A stretch of 32,001 nucleotides of DNA from DATATB01 sp036268995. GTDB lineage: Bacteria > Planctomycetota > Planctomycetia > Pirellulales > PNKZ01. The DNA lies in assembly GCA_036268995.1 (NCBI GenBank), contig DATATB010000191.1, forward strand, positions 1 through 32,001, read 5' to 3'. Made by a program: the position numbers and the translations under genes. Below the pieces are notes generated by a model. It was not told the DNA's origin. It worked only from the letters and a program-made list of their open reading frames with translations, and made no database searches. Of the stretch, positions 14,350-21,541 are shown in pieces (the stretch's first letter is position 1; each line of letters begins with the position of its first letter).

Positions 14350-14532
14350 ATGCAGGCTTTCGCTCAAAAAGTTCAACGTTTCCTGAAGAGTGAAGACGGC
14401 CCCACCGCGGTTGAGTACGCCGTGATGTTGGCCTTGATCGTGATCGTGTGCTTGACGGCGATTCAGTCGATCGGCACCAACGCGAACGCCACGTTCACGA
14501 AGGTCGCCGGTTCGCTGACGGCGGCGTCCTAG
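14350..14532 (+). CDS. Flp-type (type IVb) pilin
   Basis: The protein has 60 residues and is a major-pilin-like subunit of the Flp/Tad class, which assembles adhesive fibres. It shows a short basic leader, then SEDGPTAVEYAVMLALIVIVCLTAIQSIG (14-42). The prepilin-peptidase site is the conserved G-x-TAVEYA (Gly17, Glu22 as the usual Glu+5 of the mature chain, Tyr23), followed by one hydrophobic helix and a short polar tail. TTGGAGG lies 7 bases before the ATG. No Tad assembly genes (tadA, B, C, rcpA, tadV) are in the window, so the secretion apparatus must be elsewhere. The upstream c-di-GMP riboswitch and the downstream intrinsic terminator make this a self-contained regulated unit. Confidence 0.93.
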   Translation: MQAFAQKVQRFLKSEDGPTAVEYAVMLALIVIVCLTAIQSIGTNANATFTKVAGSLTAAS

Positions 14533-14601
14533 TCCCCCCGGTTCGGGCGCGCGGTCGGCCGTTTTGGGCCTCCGCCGCGCCTGGCCACTTCTGTTGGTCT
14601 G

Positions 14602-14652
14602 TTCCCCCGGGCCTGTCGCCTTTGGTCGACATCGCCCGGGGGAATTTTTTTT
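14602..14652 (+). terminator. Strong intrinsic terminator after the pilin gene
   Basis: A perfect 11-bp stem (14602-14612 with 14634-14644, TTCCCCCGGGC / GCCCGGGGGAA) is extended by an inner TGTCG / CGACA pair (14614-14618, 14627-14631) and followed by eight T residues (14645-14652). It lies 70 bases after the pilin stop. Confidence 0.93.
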
Positions 14653-14662
14653 GCGCTGGGAG

Positions 14663-14692
14663 TTTGAACAGAAGATCGCGAAGGACGCGAAG
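14663..14692 (+). repeat. Dispersed repeat unit (TTTGAACAGAAG family)
   Basis: The 30-base unit starting TTTGAACAGAAGATCGCGAA is nearly identical to both arms of the inverted pair at 28642-28769. Here it occurs once, directly after the pilin terminator. It codes for nothing recognisable. Confidence 0.75.
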
Positions 14693-14803
14693 ACGGGAAG
14701 GAATGCGTGTGAACGTCTGATTTTGCGGATGCTCGCATCGCGCGTTGCTTCGCCCCGTTGGGGCTGGTTTTGTCGCCACGCGTGTCAGACGGCCGATGCG
14801 GTC

Positions 14804-16525
14804 TTACCGGGCCTCGGGTGTGCGGCTGCGGGCAGTGGTCGCGGTGGGGAGGCGGCGGCCGACGATTACGGCGTCGCGCGGCTGGGCGCGTTGGTTGCGG
14901 TCGCAGGCGATCACGGCCAGTGGCTCCCAGGCAAACGGCACGTCCACCTTTCGGCCGTCGTACTGGTCGAAGCAAAAATACTCGACGTCTTCGACCGATT
15001 GCCCGGCCGCCGGCCAAGGACGCCGCTCGATCATCTGGCCGAAGTGATACGCAAACAGGTGATGCACCTGCCCGAAACTCTGCAAATGCACGCCTTCGGG
15101 CAGCCGCTGCTTGAGCTCGGCCACTTCTTCGCGCGTGTGGCCGCTGGACGCAAGCAGGGCATTGTTGTACACGCCCACGAACATCACGGTCATAAACGCT
15201 ACGATCGTCAGGATGGCCGTTCGCGCCGGAGCGGGACTATCGGCCCGGCCGCGGCTCCATGTGAGCCAGGCCAGCCCGATGGATGCCGGGGCCAGCAGCA
15301 ATAGAAACCAGGCAGGTTGCCCCGCGATGCGGCCGGCATGCAGCTCGAAGAGTCCCAAGCCGAGGCAGCCGGCCGCGGAAACGAGCATCAACACGGCAAA
15401 CGAACGATAGAAAGCCCGCCACATCTCCCGCAGCAGCGGCGATTGCGGCTGGACGAACATGCGATCGAACACAATGCCCACCAGCGGCGCGAAGCACGGA
15501 TACATGGGCATAAAGTATCGGGCGCGCGAACCCGGCGGCAGCCAGACCGGAATAAACGCCAGGCCGACAGCCACGGACAGGTACACGGCCGCCGAGCGCG
15601 CGGCGGGGCTGAGCGATTGGCGAAAATCGCGCCGCAAGTAGGCCACCAGCACTGCCGACCAGGGGAGCATGCACCCGATGATCCAGCCCGGGTAGGCCAC
15701 CAGATGCCCCAAGATTGCGCCAAGCCGATGGTCGTGCATCCGCTTGCCGACTTCGCGGGTCCAGGTTTCGACCGTCATGTCCCAGCCCACGGCCAGGGAG
15801 TAAGGCACTTGCCAGGCGCCCATTACAACCGCAAAGGCGGCGATGCCGGCCAGGTGCTGCCGGCTGAACAAGTAGCGCCAATCGCGGCGGATGACGAGGA
15901 AGGCGAACACGGCCCCGCCGAAATAAACCGGCCCCTGCGGGCCTTTGACCAGCGTGGCCAGCGCCGCGAACGAGTAGCCCAGCACCCAGGTGCGCAAGGC
16001 CGGCCAGCGCTGCAAATATCCCCAGTGCCAGCCGAGGATCGCGGCTGCCAGCAGGAAGGTGAACAAGGCTTCGTTTTCGGCGCGGCGTCCCAGTTCCATC
16101 ACTTGAAACATCGTGGCAAAACCGGCCGCCGCCGCCAGCGCACCCAGCTTCGAGGCCAGGTTTCTCGAATAACCATAAACCAATAGCGTGGTGGCCAAGA
16201 TGGCCAGCGCGCTGGGTAGCCGTGCCGCCAGCGGCCCGTCGTTGCCGATCAGCACGATCGCGGCGGCGATCGCCCAGTTGGCCAGCGGCGGGCGCTCCGG
16301 CATGATCTCGCCCTTCTGGCGCGGCACGATCCAGTCGCCCGTTTCGAGCATTTCACACGCCACGCGAATGCGCCTCGATTCCTCACCGCGAATCGACAGC
16401 ACCGGTAGCCGCGCGAAGTAGATGCCCGCCACGATCAGCACCAGCAGCCAGACTTCCGTCTCGCGCCACCAGCGTGCCGGCCGAATTGCAGATGAACCCG
16501 CCGTCGATGAAAGCATATCGAGCAT
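14804..16525 (-). CDS. ArnT-like (GT39/GT83) polytopic glycosyltransferase
   Basis: The protein has 573 residues with about 10-12 hydrophobic segments, starting at 25-45. It resembles the dolichyl/undecaprenyl-phosphate-mannose or aminoarabinose transferases (GT-C fold), which move a sugar from a polyprenyl carrier to an exported acceptor. The first periplasmic loop contains RGEESRRIRVACEMLETGDWIVPR (46-69), with Glu48/Glu49 at the position of the usual acidic catalytic pair, then the PERPPLANWAIA block and RLPSALAILATTLLVYGYSR. Near the middle is MGAWQVPYSLAVGWDM. The C-terminal soluble part (about 470-573) is typical of ArnT relatives. The start is the ATG at 16525, with a second ATG three codons later. 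It follows the methyltransferase gene with a 37-base gap containing a tandem repeat. The acceptor is unknown. Confidence 0.87.
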   Translation of the reverse strand: MLDMLSSTAGSSAIRPARWWRETEVWLLVLIVAGIYFARLPVLSIRGEESRRIRVACEMLETGDWIVPRQKGEIMPERPPLANWAIAAAIVLIGNDGPLAARLPSALAILATTLLVYGYSRNLASKLGALAAAAGFATMFQVMELGRRAENEALFTFLLAAAILGWHWGYLQRWPALRTWVLGYSFAALATLVKGPQGPVYFGGAVFAFLVIRRDWRYLFSRQHLAGIAAFAVVMGAWQVPYSLAVGWDMTVETWTREVGKRMHDHRLGAILGHLVAYPGWIIGCMLPWSAVLVAYLRRDFRQSLSPAARSAAVYLSVAVGLAFIPVWLPPGSRARYFMPMYPCFAPLVGIVFDRMFVQPQSPLLREMWRAFYRSFAVLMLVSAAGCLGLGLFELHAGRIAGQPAWFLLLLAPASIGLAWLTWSRGRADSPAPARTAILTIVAFMTVMFVGVYNNALLASSGHTREEVAELKQRLPEGVHLQSFGQVHHLFAYHFGQMIERRPWPAAGQSVEDVEYFCFDQYDGRKVDVPFAWEPLAVIACDRNQRAQPRDAVIVGRRLPTATTARSRTPEAR

Positions 16526-16531
16526 ATTTCA

Positions 16532-16556
16532 CCACTGACAACTGACCACTGACAAC
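16532..16556. repeat. Short 14-bp tandem repeat (CCACTGACAACTGA)
   Basis: CCACTGACAACTGA at 16532-16545 is followed directly by CCACTGACAAC at 16546-16556. It fills the gap between the methyltransferase stop and the glycosyltransferase start and leaves no room for a classical ribosome site next to the ATG. Confidence 0.75.
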
Positions 16557-16562
16557 ACCCGT

Positions 16563-17345
16563 TCATCGCTTGTAGCCGGTCACCACGTACTGGCCGCCCA
16601 GCGGCAGCCACTCGAGCCGCCGCTCGAGCGATCGTAGCGAGCGCCAACGCGGCGGAAAAAACATCAGCCCACGACTGCGCGGCTGCGCCAGCCCGGCTTG
16701 CAGCATGCCGCGTTTGACTTCGCCGGGCATCAGCAGCACGGCGTTGTCATCGATCGGCGTGTGCCGGACGACCCACTGCGTCAGTGGATTGAGCGGATTG
16801 TGTTCGAACACGTGGAAGCGGCCGCCGGGCGCGAGCACGCGGGCAATTTCGCGATACACGGCCTCGCGCTCGGCCGGCGGAACGTGATGCAGCACGGCGC
16901 TGGCCACGACGATATCGAACTGTCGATCGGCATACGGCAGTCGTGGCGGAACGAAATGATCCAGCGGCGGCTGCGGCCCCGCGTTCCACGTCTTCGACGC
17001 CTCGGCCAGCATCTCGGCCGCAACGTCGCAACCCTGCACCCGGCCGCGAAACCCGTGATGACGCAGCCGCTTGAGCAGCAGCCCGGCACCGCAACCGAAG
17101 TCCAACAGCCGAGTCGCAGCCGGCGGGTAACCGAGCTTATCCTCGTAGGCCAGCAGCCAGCGGATTTTGACATCGATGAACTCGTCGGCCGAGCTGCCCG
17201 CCAGCTTCTTGAGCGGATTTTCCATCCCGGCTTCATAGCCGGCGGCGTACTGGTCGAACTCGGCGTGCGGGCCGCCGGTCGGGGCAGAGCCGAACCGATG
17301 TCCCGCCGCGGTTCGTGGGTTTTTTGGAATCGCTGGCGAAGGCAC
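16563..17345 (-). CDS. Class I SAM-dependent methyltransferase
   Basis: The protein has 260 residues. Motif I is LLDFGCGAGLL (80-90, with Asp82, Gly84, Gly86 and Gly88), motif II includes the GCDVAAEMLAEAS stretch, and motif III/IV reads FDIVVASAVLHHVPPAERE, the usual post-motif of small-molecule methyltransferases. ARVLAPGGRFHVFEHNPLNPLTQ follows, as in UbiE/Methyltransf_11 relatives. The start is a GTG at 17345 with AGGAG 10 bases upstream, which supports it over the later Met41. It probably heads a two-gene unit with the ArnT-like transferase, suggesting modification of a lipid or surface glycan. The substrate is not determined. Confidence 0.88.
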   Translation of the reverse strand: MPSPAIPKNPRTAAGHRFGSAPTGGPHAEFDQYAAGYEAGMENPLKKLAGSSADEFIDVKIRWLLAYEDKLGYPPAATRLLDFGCGAGLLLKRLRHHGFRGRVQGCDVAAEMLAEASKTWNAGPQPPLDHFVPPRLPYADRQFDIVVASAVLHHVPPAEREAVYREIARVLAPGGRFHVFEHNPLNPLTQWVVRHTPIDDNAVLLMPGEVKRGMLQAGLAQPRSRGLMFFPPRWRSLRSLERRLEWLPLGGQYVVTGYKR

Positions 17346-17667
17346 GTTGGCTGTCTCCTAACCACTAGCCGGAAGAGGGGCCAATGTGGGGCGTTCCACC
17401 GCGAACAGGGTGTCCGCGGCGGGCCGGACAATAAACGCAGACCCAAGGCCCGTCAAGGTTAAGAAGCAGGCCGGCTGGGCCGCTCAACCCGTCGAACGTG
17501 GGGATCGTGCCCTTCCCCTAGGACCAATCGAAAATCGGCATTTCCTTCGCCACTTGCAGAATCTGCACATTTGGTCCAAAACTCGCTAACCGCCCAAAGA
17601 CCTGTTTTCTGAAGCCGGCGAGCTATGCTTGCCGATGTCCGCACGTAGACCCCTTGGAGGAACAAAA
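17346..17667. other. Divergent intergenic region
   Basis: About 320 bases between the methyltransferase start (minus) and the small secreted protein (plus). A TATGCT hexamer at 17624-17629 could be the -10 of the small gene, but no good -35 accompanies it. No repeat family or RNA gene was recognised. Confidence 0.45.
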
Positions 17668-17859
17668 ATGTTGAATCGCATCTTGATCGGTTTGGTGTTA
17701 GTGGCTGGTTTGTTTGCGTCGGTCGAGACCGTGCAGGCCTATACCGCGGCCGAGCGCGAGCAGATTCGGGCGATGCCGATCACGACTCGGCCCTATCGGC
17801 CGGGCCACTTCTACGGCAACACGGTGCGCCGCCTGCACCGCATGCGCGGCGGATATTAA
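17668..17859 (+). CDS. Small secreted protein of unknown function
   Basis: The protein has 63 residues. The first 24 form a clear signal peptide (MLNRILIGLVLVAGLFASVETVQA) with likely cleavage after AQA-type VQA. The mature part is about 39 residues, basic and rich in Arg, Pro and Tyr, ending in RPYRPGHFYGNTVRRLHRMR followed by GGY. TTGGAGG at 17654-17660 sits 7 bases before the ATG, which strongly supports translation; an in-frame ATG 13 codons upstream does not have this. REP-like units begin 20 bases after the stop. Its role is not known; the charge suggests binding to an acidic surface polymer. Confidence 0.82.
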   Translation: MLNRILIGLVLVAGLFASVETVQAYTAAEREQIRAMPITTRPYRPGHFYGNTVRRLHRMRGGY

Positions 17860-17880
17860 TCCGCCCGGAGCTTGCCCGAA

Positions 17881-17972
17881 GCGGAAATCGTGAGACTTCC
17901 GACCGCCGCGTCGTAGCGGAAGCCGTGAGACTTCCGACGCCCGCGCCCCGGAATTCATACAAATTCCGCTAC
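17881..17972. repeat. Array of three REP-like units
   Basis: Units lie at 17881-17902 (plus), 17913-17938 (plus) and 17949-17972 (minus). They share the form GTAGCGGAA..C-GTGA-G..TTCCGAC with the pair at 4868-4936; the third has a changed loop. The last unit runs over the UbiD-like stop codon (17969-17971). The array lies between convergent genes. Confidence 0.85.
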
Positions 17973-19426
17973 CCCGTTATCGCGCCAGGCAGGCCATATT
18001 CCTGCCAGCGCTGGCTCACGAGCTCGCGCGTGGCGTGGTCCTCGAGCACTCTCGGTGGCCACGCCCGCGCCTGCTCGCCCGGCAATTTAGCCGTCGCATC
18101 GATGGCCAGATGCGTGCCCAGCCCGGGCGACTGGCTGGCGTGGTCGTCGAACGCGGCCGGCCCCCAGTGGACCCAGACATCGCGCTGGGCGTCGGCCAAC
18201 GTGCCGACTGCGCGCAGCACCTGGCCCATATCTCGCACGTCGAGCCCCTCGTCGACCACGACGATCAACCGCGTCGTCGCGGTGACGTGCAGGCCCCACA
18301 ACGCGGCGGCCACCTGGCGCGCCTGGCCGGGATGCCGCTTGCGAATCGCGACCACCAAGGCTGAGTTCCATCCGGCCGAACTGGGCGCATGGTAATCAAC
18401 CAGCTCGGGCACGGCCTGGAAAATCAACGGCCGCAGCAAGGCCAGCAGCGCCAGGTCAATTGCCAGCCCCTCGTGCAGGCCGGCGCCTAAAACCGTGGCC
18501 GGCACGACCGGATTGGTGCGGTTGGTGACGGCGGTCACCAGCATCTCGTGTCGTGCCGCCGGTTGCAGATAGTAGCCGCCCGGACCAGCCAGCGGACTCG
18601 TTCCTGTCGCGGCAGCAGCCGGGGGATCGAGATAACCTTCGAGCACCACGTCGACGTCGGCCGGCACATCGAGCGGCTGGGTCCGGCAACGCACAACGTC
18701 CATCGGCCGGGTGCGCAGCAGCGCGGCCAACTGCAAGCGGCACCATTGCGGCGGCCAGCGCGTGGTCAGCAGCCCATACAGCGGATCGCCGCCCAAGACC
18801 ACGGCGATCGGCAGCGGCGTCGCCTGGTCCGACGCCGACACCAGGCTCGCCGCCAGCGCCGCGTCGCCGTGGCAGGCAATGGCCACGCGGTTGGCCGTCA
18901 GAACTTCCACCGGCAAAGTTTCGAGCATCAGCCGCTGCGTGAGCGGATCGCGCCAGCACACGCGGCCGCAAGTCATCGTCGGGTTTGGCTCCAGCGGCCA
19001 ACAGCGCAGCACGGGCAATTGGCCCAGGTCCACGTCGCGGCCCAGCTTGACGATCTGCTGGCAGGCCGCTTGCTTGAGCACGCGCGGGGCAAATTTTTCG
19101 GCACCGGCCGTATTGTGCTTGATCCGCTCGAGCCAATTACGCGGCTCGGGGCCAGCCAGCCACTGCTCGACGCGCTCGGCCGCCTGCTCGAGCGAATCGA
19201 CGCGCAGCGCCAGCGCCACGCGCTGTTCGCTGCCCAACAGGTTCGTGACCACCGGCCAATTCCGCCCGCGCACGCGTTCGAACAACAGCGCCGGGCCGCA
19301 TTGCTGCGCTACCCGATGCGTGATGGCCGCCACTTCGAGCTGCGAGTCGACCTCGGCTGCCACGCGCAGCAATTGGCCGCCGCGGTGCAGCTCTTCCAGG
19401 AAGTCGGCCAGGCAGTCATGCGGCAC
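17969..19426 (-). CDS. UbiD family (de)carboxylase homologue with altered active-site segments
   Basis: The protein has 485 residues, normal for the prenylated-FMN-dependent UbiD family. Clear family blocks are LPVLRCWPLEPNPTMT (137-152), LPIAVVLGGDPL (205-216), a VPADVDVVLEGYLDP block (254-268, Glu263) and a C-terminal PGLGTHLAIDATAKLPGE (about 445-462). Two usual signatures are altered: the 'GPxGDHTGYY' loop is reduced to GPGGYY (281-286), and the 'GMYR' segment near 165-170 reads RLMLET. These could mean a different substrate or loss of decarboxylase activity. The start is a GTG at 19426; a TGA five codons upstream rules out a longer form. It is last in a minus-strand unit after DUF1080 and HAD genes, 41 bases behind the HAD stop. 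No UbiX (prenyl-FMN synthase) gene is in the window. Confidence 0.85.
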   Translation of the reverse strand: MPHDCLADFLEELHRGGQLLRVAAEVDSQLEVAAITHRVAQQCGPALLFERVRGRNWPVVTNLLGSEQRVALALRVDSLEQAAERVEQWLAGPEPRNWLERIKHNTAGAEKFAPRVLKQAACQQIVKLGRDVDLGQLPVLRCWPLEPNPTMTCGRVCWRDPLTQRLMLETLPVEVLTANRVAIACHGDAALAASLVSASDQATPLPIAVVLGGDPLYGLLTTRWPPQWCRLQLAALLRTRPMDVVRCRTQPLDVPADVDVVLEGYLDPPAAAATGTSPLAGPGGYYLQPAARHEMLVTAVTNRTNPVVPATVLGAGLHEGLAIDLALLALLRPLIFQAVPELVDYHAPSSAGWNSALVVAIRKRHPGQARQVAAALWGLHVTATTRLIVVVDEGLDVRDMGQVLRAVGTLADAQRDVWVHWGPAAFDDHASQSPGLGTHLAIDATAKLPGEQARAWPPRVLEDHATRELVSQRWQEYGLPGAITG

Positions 19427-19467
19427 GGGCGCGATTTCTGCTCAAGGGCGGTTCGGTAAAGGACAGC

Positions 19468-20103
19468 TCAGTAATTGATGCGGATTCCGCGGCGATAAAG
19501 TTCGTCCACCAGGGCCGGCGTGGTCGTGTATTGCACGGCATCGAGCCCCGCCTCGCGGGCGCCGGCCACGTTCGCGGCCAGGTCGTCGACGTAAAACACC
19601 TCGTGCGGCTCGACGCCCGCCTGCTGGGCAGCCAGCCGATAAATTCGCGGGTCGGGTTTCATCAAGCCAACCCGATAGCTCAGCACCAATTGCTCGAAGG
19701 CGTCGGGAATCAGCCAATAGCGATCATTGGTCAGATACTTCCAGTGCAGGTCGGACGTGTTCGATAGCAGACCGAGGCGATAACCGGCACTGGCCAGCCG
19801 CCCAAGCACGGCGTTCATGGAATAATTGAGTTCGAAGATTTCGCTGCCGGCCAGCGCCAGCTTCTCCAGCGGCGGGCGGCAGCCGAATTCTTGGCAGACG
19901 AGCTCATACAACTCGTCGGTGGTCAGCGTTCCGGCATCGATCCGCGCGTTCAAGCCGCCGGCAAAGACGAAGTCCCACACACGCTCGGGATCGCAGCCCA
20001 GCAGCGTGCCGAGATTGCGGCATGCCAGCCGGTGATCGAACATCACCAGCACGTTGCCCAAATCAAAATACAAGAAGCGCGGGGGAGTGACTGCGGCATC
20101 CAT
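19468..20103 (-). CDS. HAD-family phosphatase, YihX-like
   Basis: The protein has 211 residues. Motif I is YFDLGNVLVMFD (12-23, nucleophile Asp14, with Gly where most HADs have the second Asp, as in YihX). Motif II is LLSNTSD (112-118), motif III GLMKPDPRIY (146-155, Lys149), and motif IV YVDDLAANVAGAREAG (171-186, Asp173/Asp174). The pattern is that of alpha-D-glucose-1-phosphate phosphatase and relatives. The start is the ATG at 20103 because the upstream part of the open frame is compositionally unlike protein and overlaps the DUF1080 gene antiphase. It is 26 bases downstream of the DUF1080 gene on the same strand and probably cotranscribed. Confidence 0.88.
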   Translation of the reverse strand: MDAAVTPPRFLYFDLGNVLVMFDHRLACRNLGTLLGCDPERVWDFVFAGGLNARIDAGTLTTDELYELVCQEFGCRPPLEKLALAGSEIFELNYSMNAVLGRLASAGYRLGLLSNTSDLHWKYLTNDRYWLIPDAFEQLVLSYRVGLMKPDPRIYRLAAQQAGVEPHEVFYVDDLAANVAGAREAGLDAVQYTTTPALVDELYRRGIRINY

Positions 20104-20129
20104 GAAATCGTGCGGCTCGAGCGCGGCGT

Positions 20130-20765
20130 TTACAATTCGCGCAGCGCGAGGTCCTTGTACCAGGCCTCGCCGGCCGTTCCTCCGTGAATTTGCAAGGCAA
20201 TGTGACCGGTTTGCTGAATCGCTGTGTCGGGCTCGGTGTAATCGACCGTCGCGTGGCCGTTGATCCACAATTGAATCCGTCGCCCCTGGCAGCGAATGCG
20301 GTAGTCGTTCCAATCGTCGCGCCGCAGCACCTTGGCCAGTTCGGCCTGATCGGGACCGACCAGGACTTTCTTGCGCCGCGATTCGTCGTACAACGCTCCC
20401 CACCAGCCGTCGCCCAGGTCGGCCTGGTAGCCGATCATTTCGTGATGCTGGGGAATCCGTTCGGAGCGGATTTGCACGCCCGCATTGGCCTTGGTGCCCA
20501 GCAGCTTGAACTTCAGCCGCAGCTCGAAGTCGCCGTAGCTCTTGAGCGAGGACAGAAACTCGTTGCGCGGGACCTTTGCCTTGAGCGAACCGCCGACAAT
20601 CGCGCCGTCCACGACGCGAAAGGTTTTCGTATCGCCTTCCCAGCCGTCGAGCGTGCGGCCATCGAACAGCGACTGCCAGCCTTCGTCGGCCGCGGGCGCC
20701 TCGCCGGCGCCCAGCGCCACGAGTAGCAGCCAGCATGGCAAGGTCGAAGCAGAAACTGCGCGCAT
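20130..20765 (-). CDS. Secreted DUF1080 protein (3-keto-disaccharide hydrolase-like)
   Basis: The protein has 211 residues with a Sec signal (MRAVSASTLPCWLLLVALGAG). The mature part is a classic DUF1080 domain: WQSLFDGRTLDGWEGD (30-45), FRVVDGAIVGGS, FELRLKFKLLGTKANAGVQIRS, GYQADLGDGWWGALYDESRR, DWNDYRIRCQGRRIQLWINGH and a C-terminal HIALQIHGG. The domain has a concanavalin-like fold and is abundant in planctomycetes; a member was shown elsewhere to cleave 3-keto-glycosides, so the substrate class is inferred. The ATG at 20765 has GGAG about 12 bases upstream. It heads the unit DUF1080 - HAD - UbiD-like. A promoter candidate is at 20817-20844. Confidence 0.9.
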   Translation of the reverse strand: MRAVSASTLPCWLLLVALGAGEAPAADEGWQSLFDGRTLDGWEGDTKTFRVVDGAIVGGSLKAKVPRNEFLSSLKSYGDFELRLKFKLLGTKANAGVQIRSERIPQHHEMIGYQADLGDGWWGALYDESRRKKVLVGPDQAELAKVLRRDDWNDYRIRCQGRRIQLWINGHATVDYTEPDTAIQQTGHIALQIHGGTAGEAWYKDLALREL

Positions 20766-20816
20766 AAGATTCGTACGCTCCGCAAACGAGAGTTGAACTC
20801 GGGATGCCAGGACCAT

Positions 20817-20844
20817 AGCATACCTACCAGCCGACGATTGTAAA
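20817..20844 (-). promoter_or_regulatory. Candidate promoter of the DUF1080-HAD-UbiD unit
   Basis: On the minus strand TTTACA (complement of 20839-20844) is followed after 16 bases by TATGCT (complement of 20817-20822). Transcription would start about 45 bases before the ATG at 20765. Confidence 0.5.
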
Positions 20845-20914
20845 ATTCAACTTGACCCGGGCGAGTGCTGCCGATCGCTCGTTAGGTGGCTCGCCCCGGC
20901 GCTTGGAGATCGAA

Positions 20915-21406
20915 ATGAGTATTGTCCAGACGCTCGTCGACAGCTATCGGTTCAATCGCGGCCGCACGCTGGGGCTGCTCGAGCAGTTCGAGCAACAGCC
21001 CGATCCGGTGCGGGCGCTTGGTTTTCGGCCGGGCCCCGGCCGGGCGCATGCCGGCTGGCAGCTCATGCACATCGGCATTACGGAAGAGCTATTTGCCACC
21101 GAGCGGCTGGCCCCCGAAAAGCAGGGCGCCTTCGTCGAGTTGTGGCCTCGCTTTCGTGGTGGCAGCACGCCTGACGACCAAATCCCCGATCCGGCCCTGA
21201 TTCGCCAGGTGCTCAGCCAGTCGCGCGAGCATCTGCTGGACACGCTCTCGAAGATTGGCGACGACCGGCTGGGCGAGATTCCGCCCGCGATGGCCGCCCG
21301 CAAGATGACGCTGCTCGACGTGCTGCACATCATCGGCTGGCACGAAGCGCATCATCAAGGCCAGGCCCACGCCACGTTTAACCTGTTCAAAGCCCAAAAC
21401 GGCTGA
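20915..21406 (+). CDS. DinB-family metal-binding four-helix protein
   Basis: The protein has 163 residues of the DinB/YfiT type. The expected metal ligands are present: His52 in WQLMHIGITEE (48-58), and His143 and His147 in GWHEAHHQGQ (141-150). The family includes thiol-dependent transferases and stress proteins of mostly unknown substrate. The start is the ATG at 20915, with TTGGAG 9 bases before it; a start 21 codons upstream would add an unrelated basic stretch. It is a single plus-strand gene between a minus-strand unit and the MoxR gene, which has its own promoter. Confidence 0.85.
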   Translation: MSIVQTLVDSYRFNRGRTLGLLEQFEQQPDPVRALGFRPGPGRAHAGWQLMHIGITEELFATERLAPEKQGAFVELWPRFRGGSTPDDQIPDPALIRQVLSQSREHLLDTLSKIGDDRLGEIPPAMAARKMTLLDVLHIIGWHEAHHQGQAHATFNLFKAQNG

Positions 21407-21443
21407 CCCGGTCCGGGCAAAGCCGAGTGGCTGCGGTGTTGGC

Positions 21444-21471
21444 TTGGCTGGAGTGACTGCTGCGCTATAAT
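21444..21471 (+). promoter_or_regulatory. Promoter of the MoxR-VWA operon
   Basis: TATAAT at 21466-21471 is preceded by TTGGCT at 21444-21449 with 16 bases between. The predicted transcript begins about 65 bases before the MoxR ATG at 21542. Confidence 0.65.
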
Positions 21472-21541
21472 TCGGTGCATGGTCGGGTGGCGGCGGCTGC
21501 CCTGTTTCCCTTTCGCGGCCACCGAATTCGTACGAGGTTGA

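Noticed and set aside
14752..14764. GCCCC-GTT-GGGGC hairpin as a terminator
   Set aside because: It is short, lacks a proper T-tract on either strand, and is not placed directly after a gene on the plus strand.
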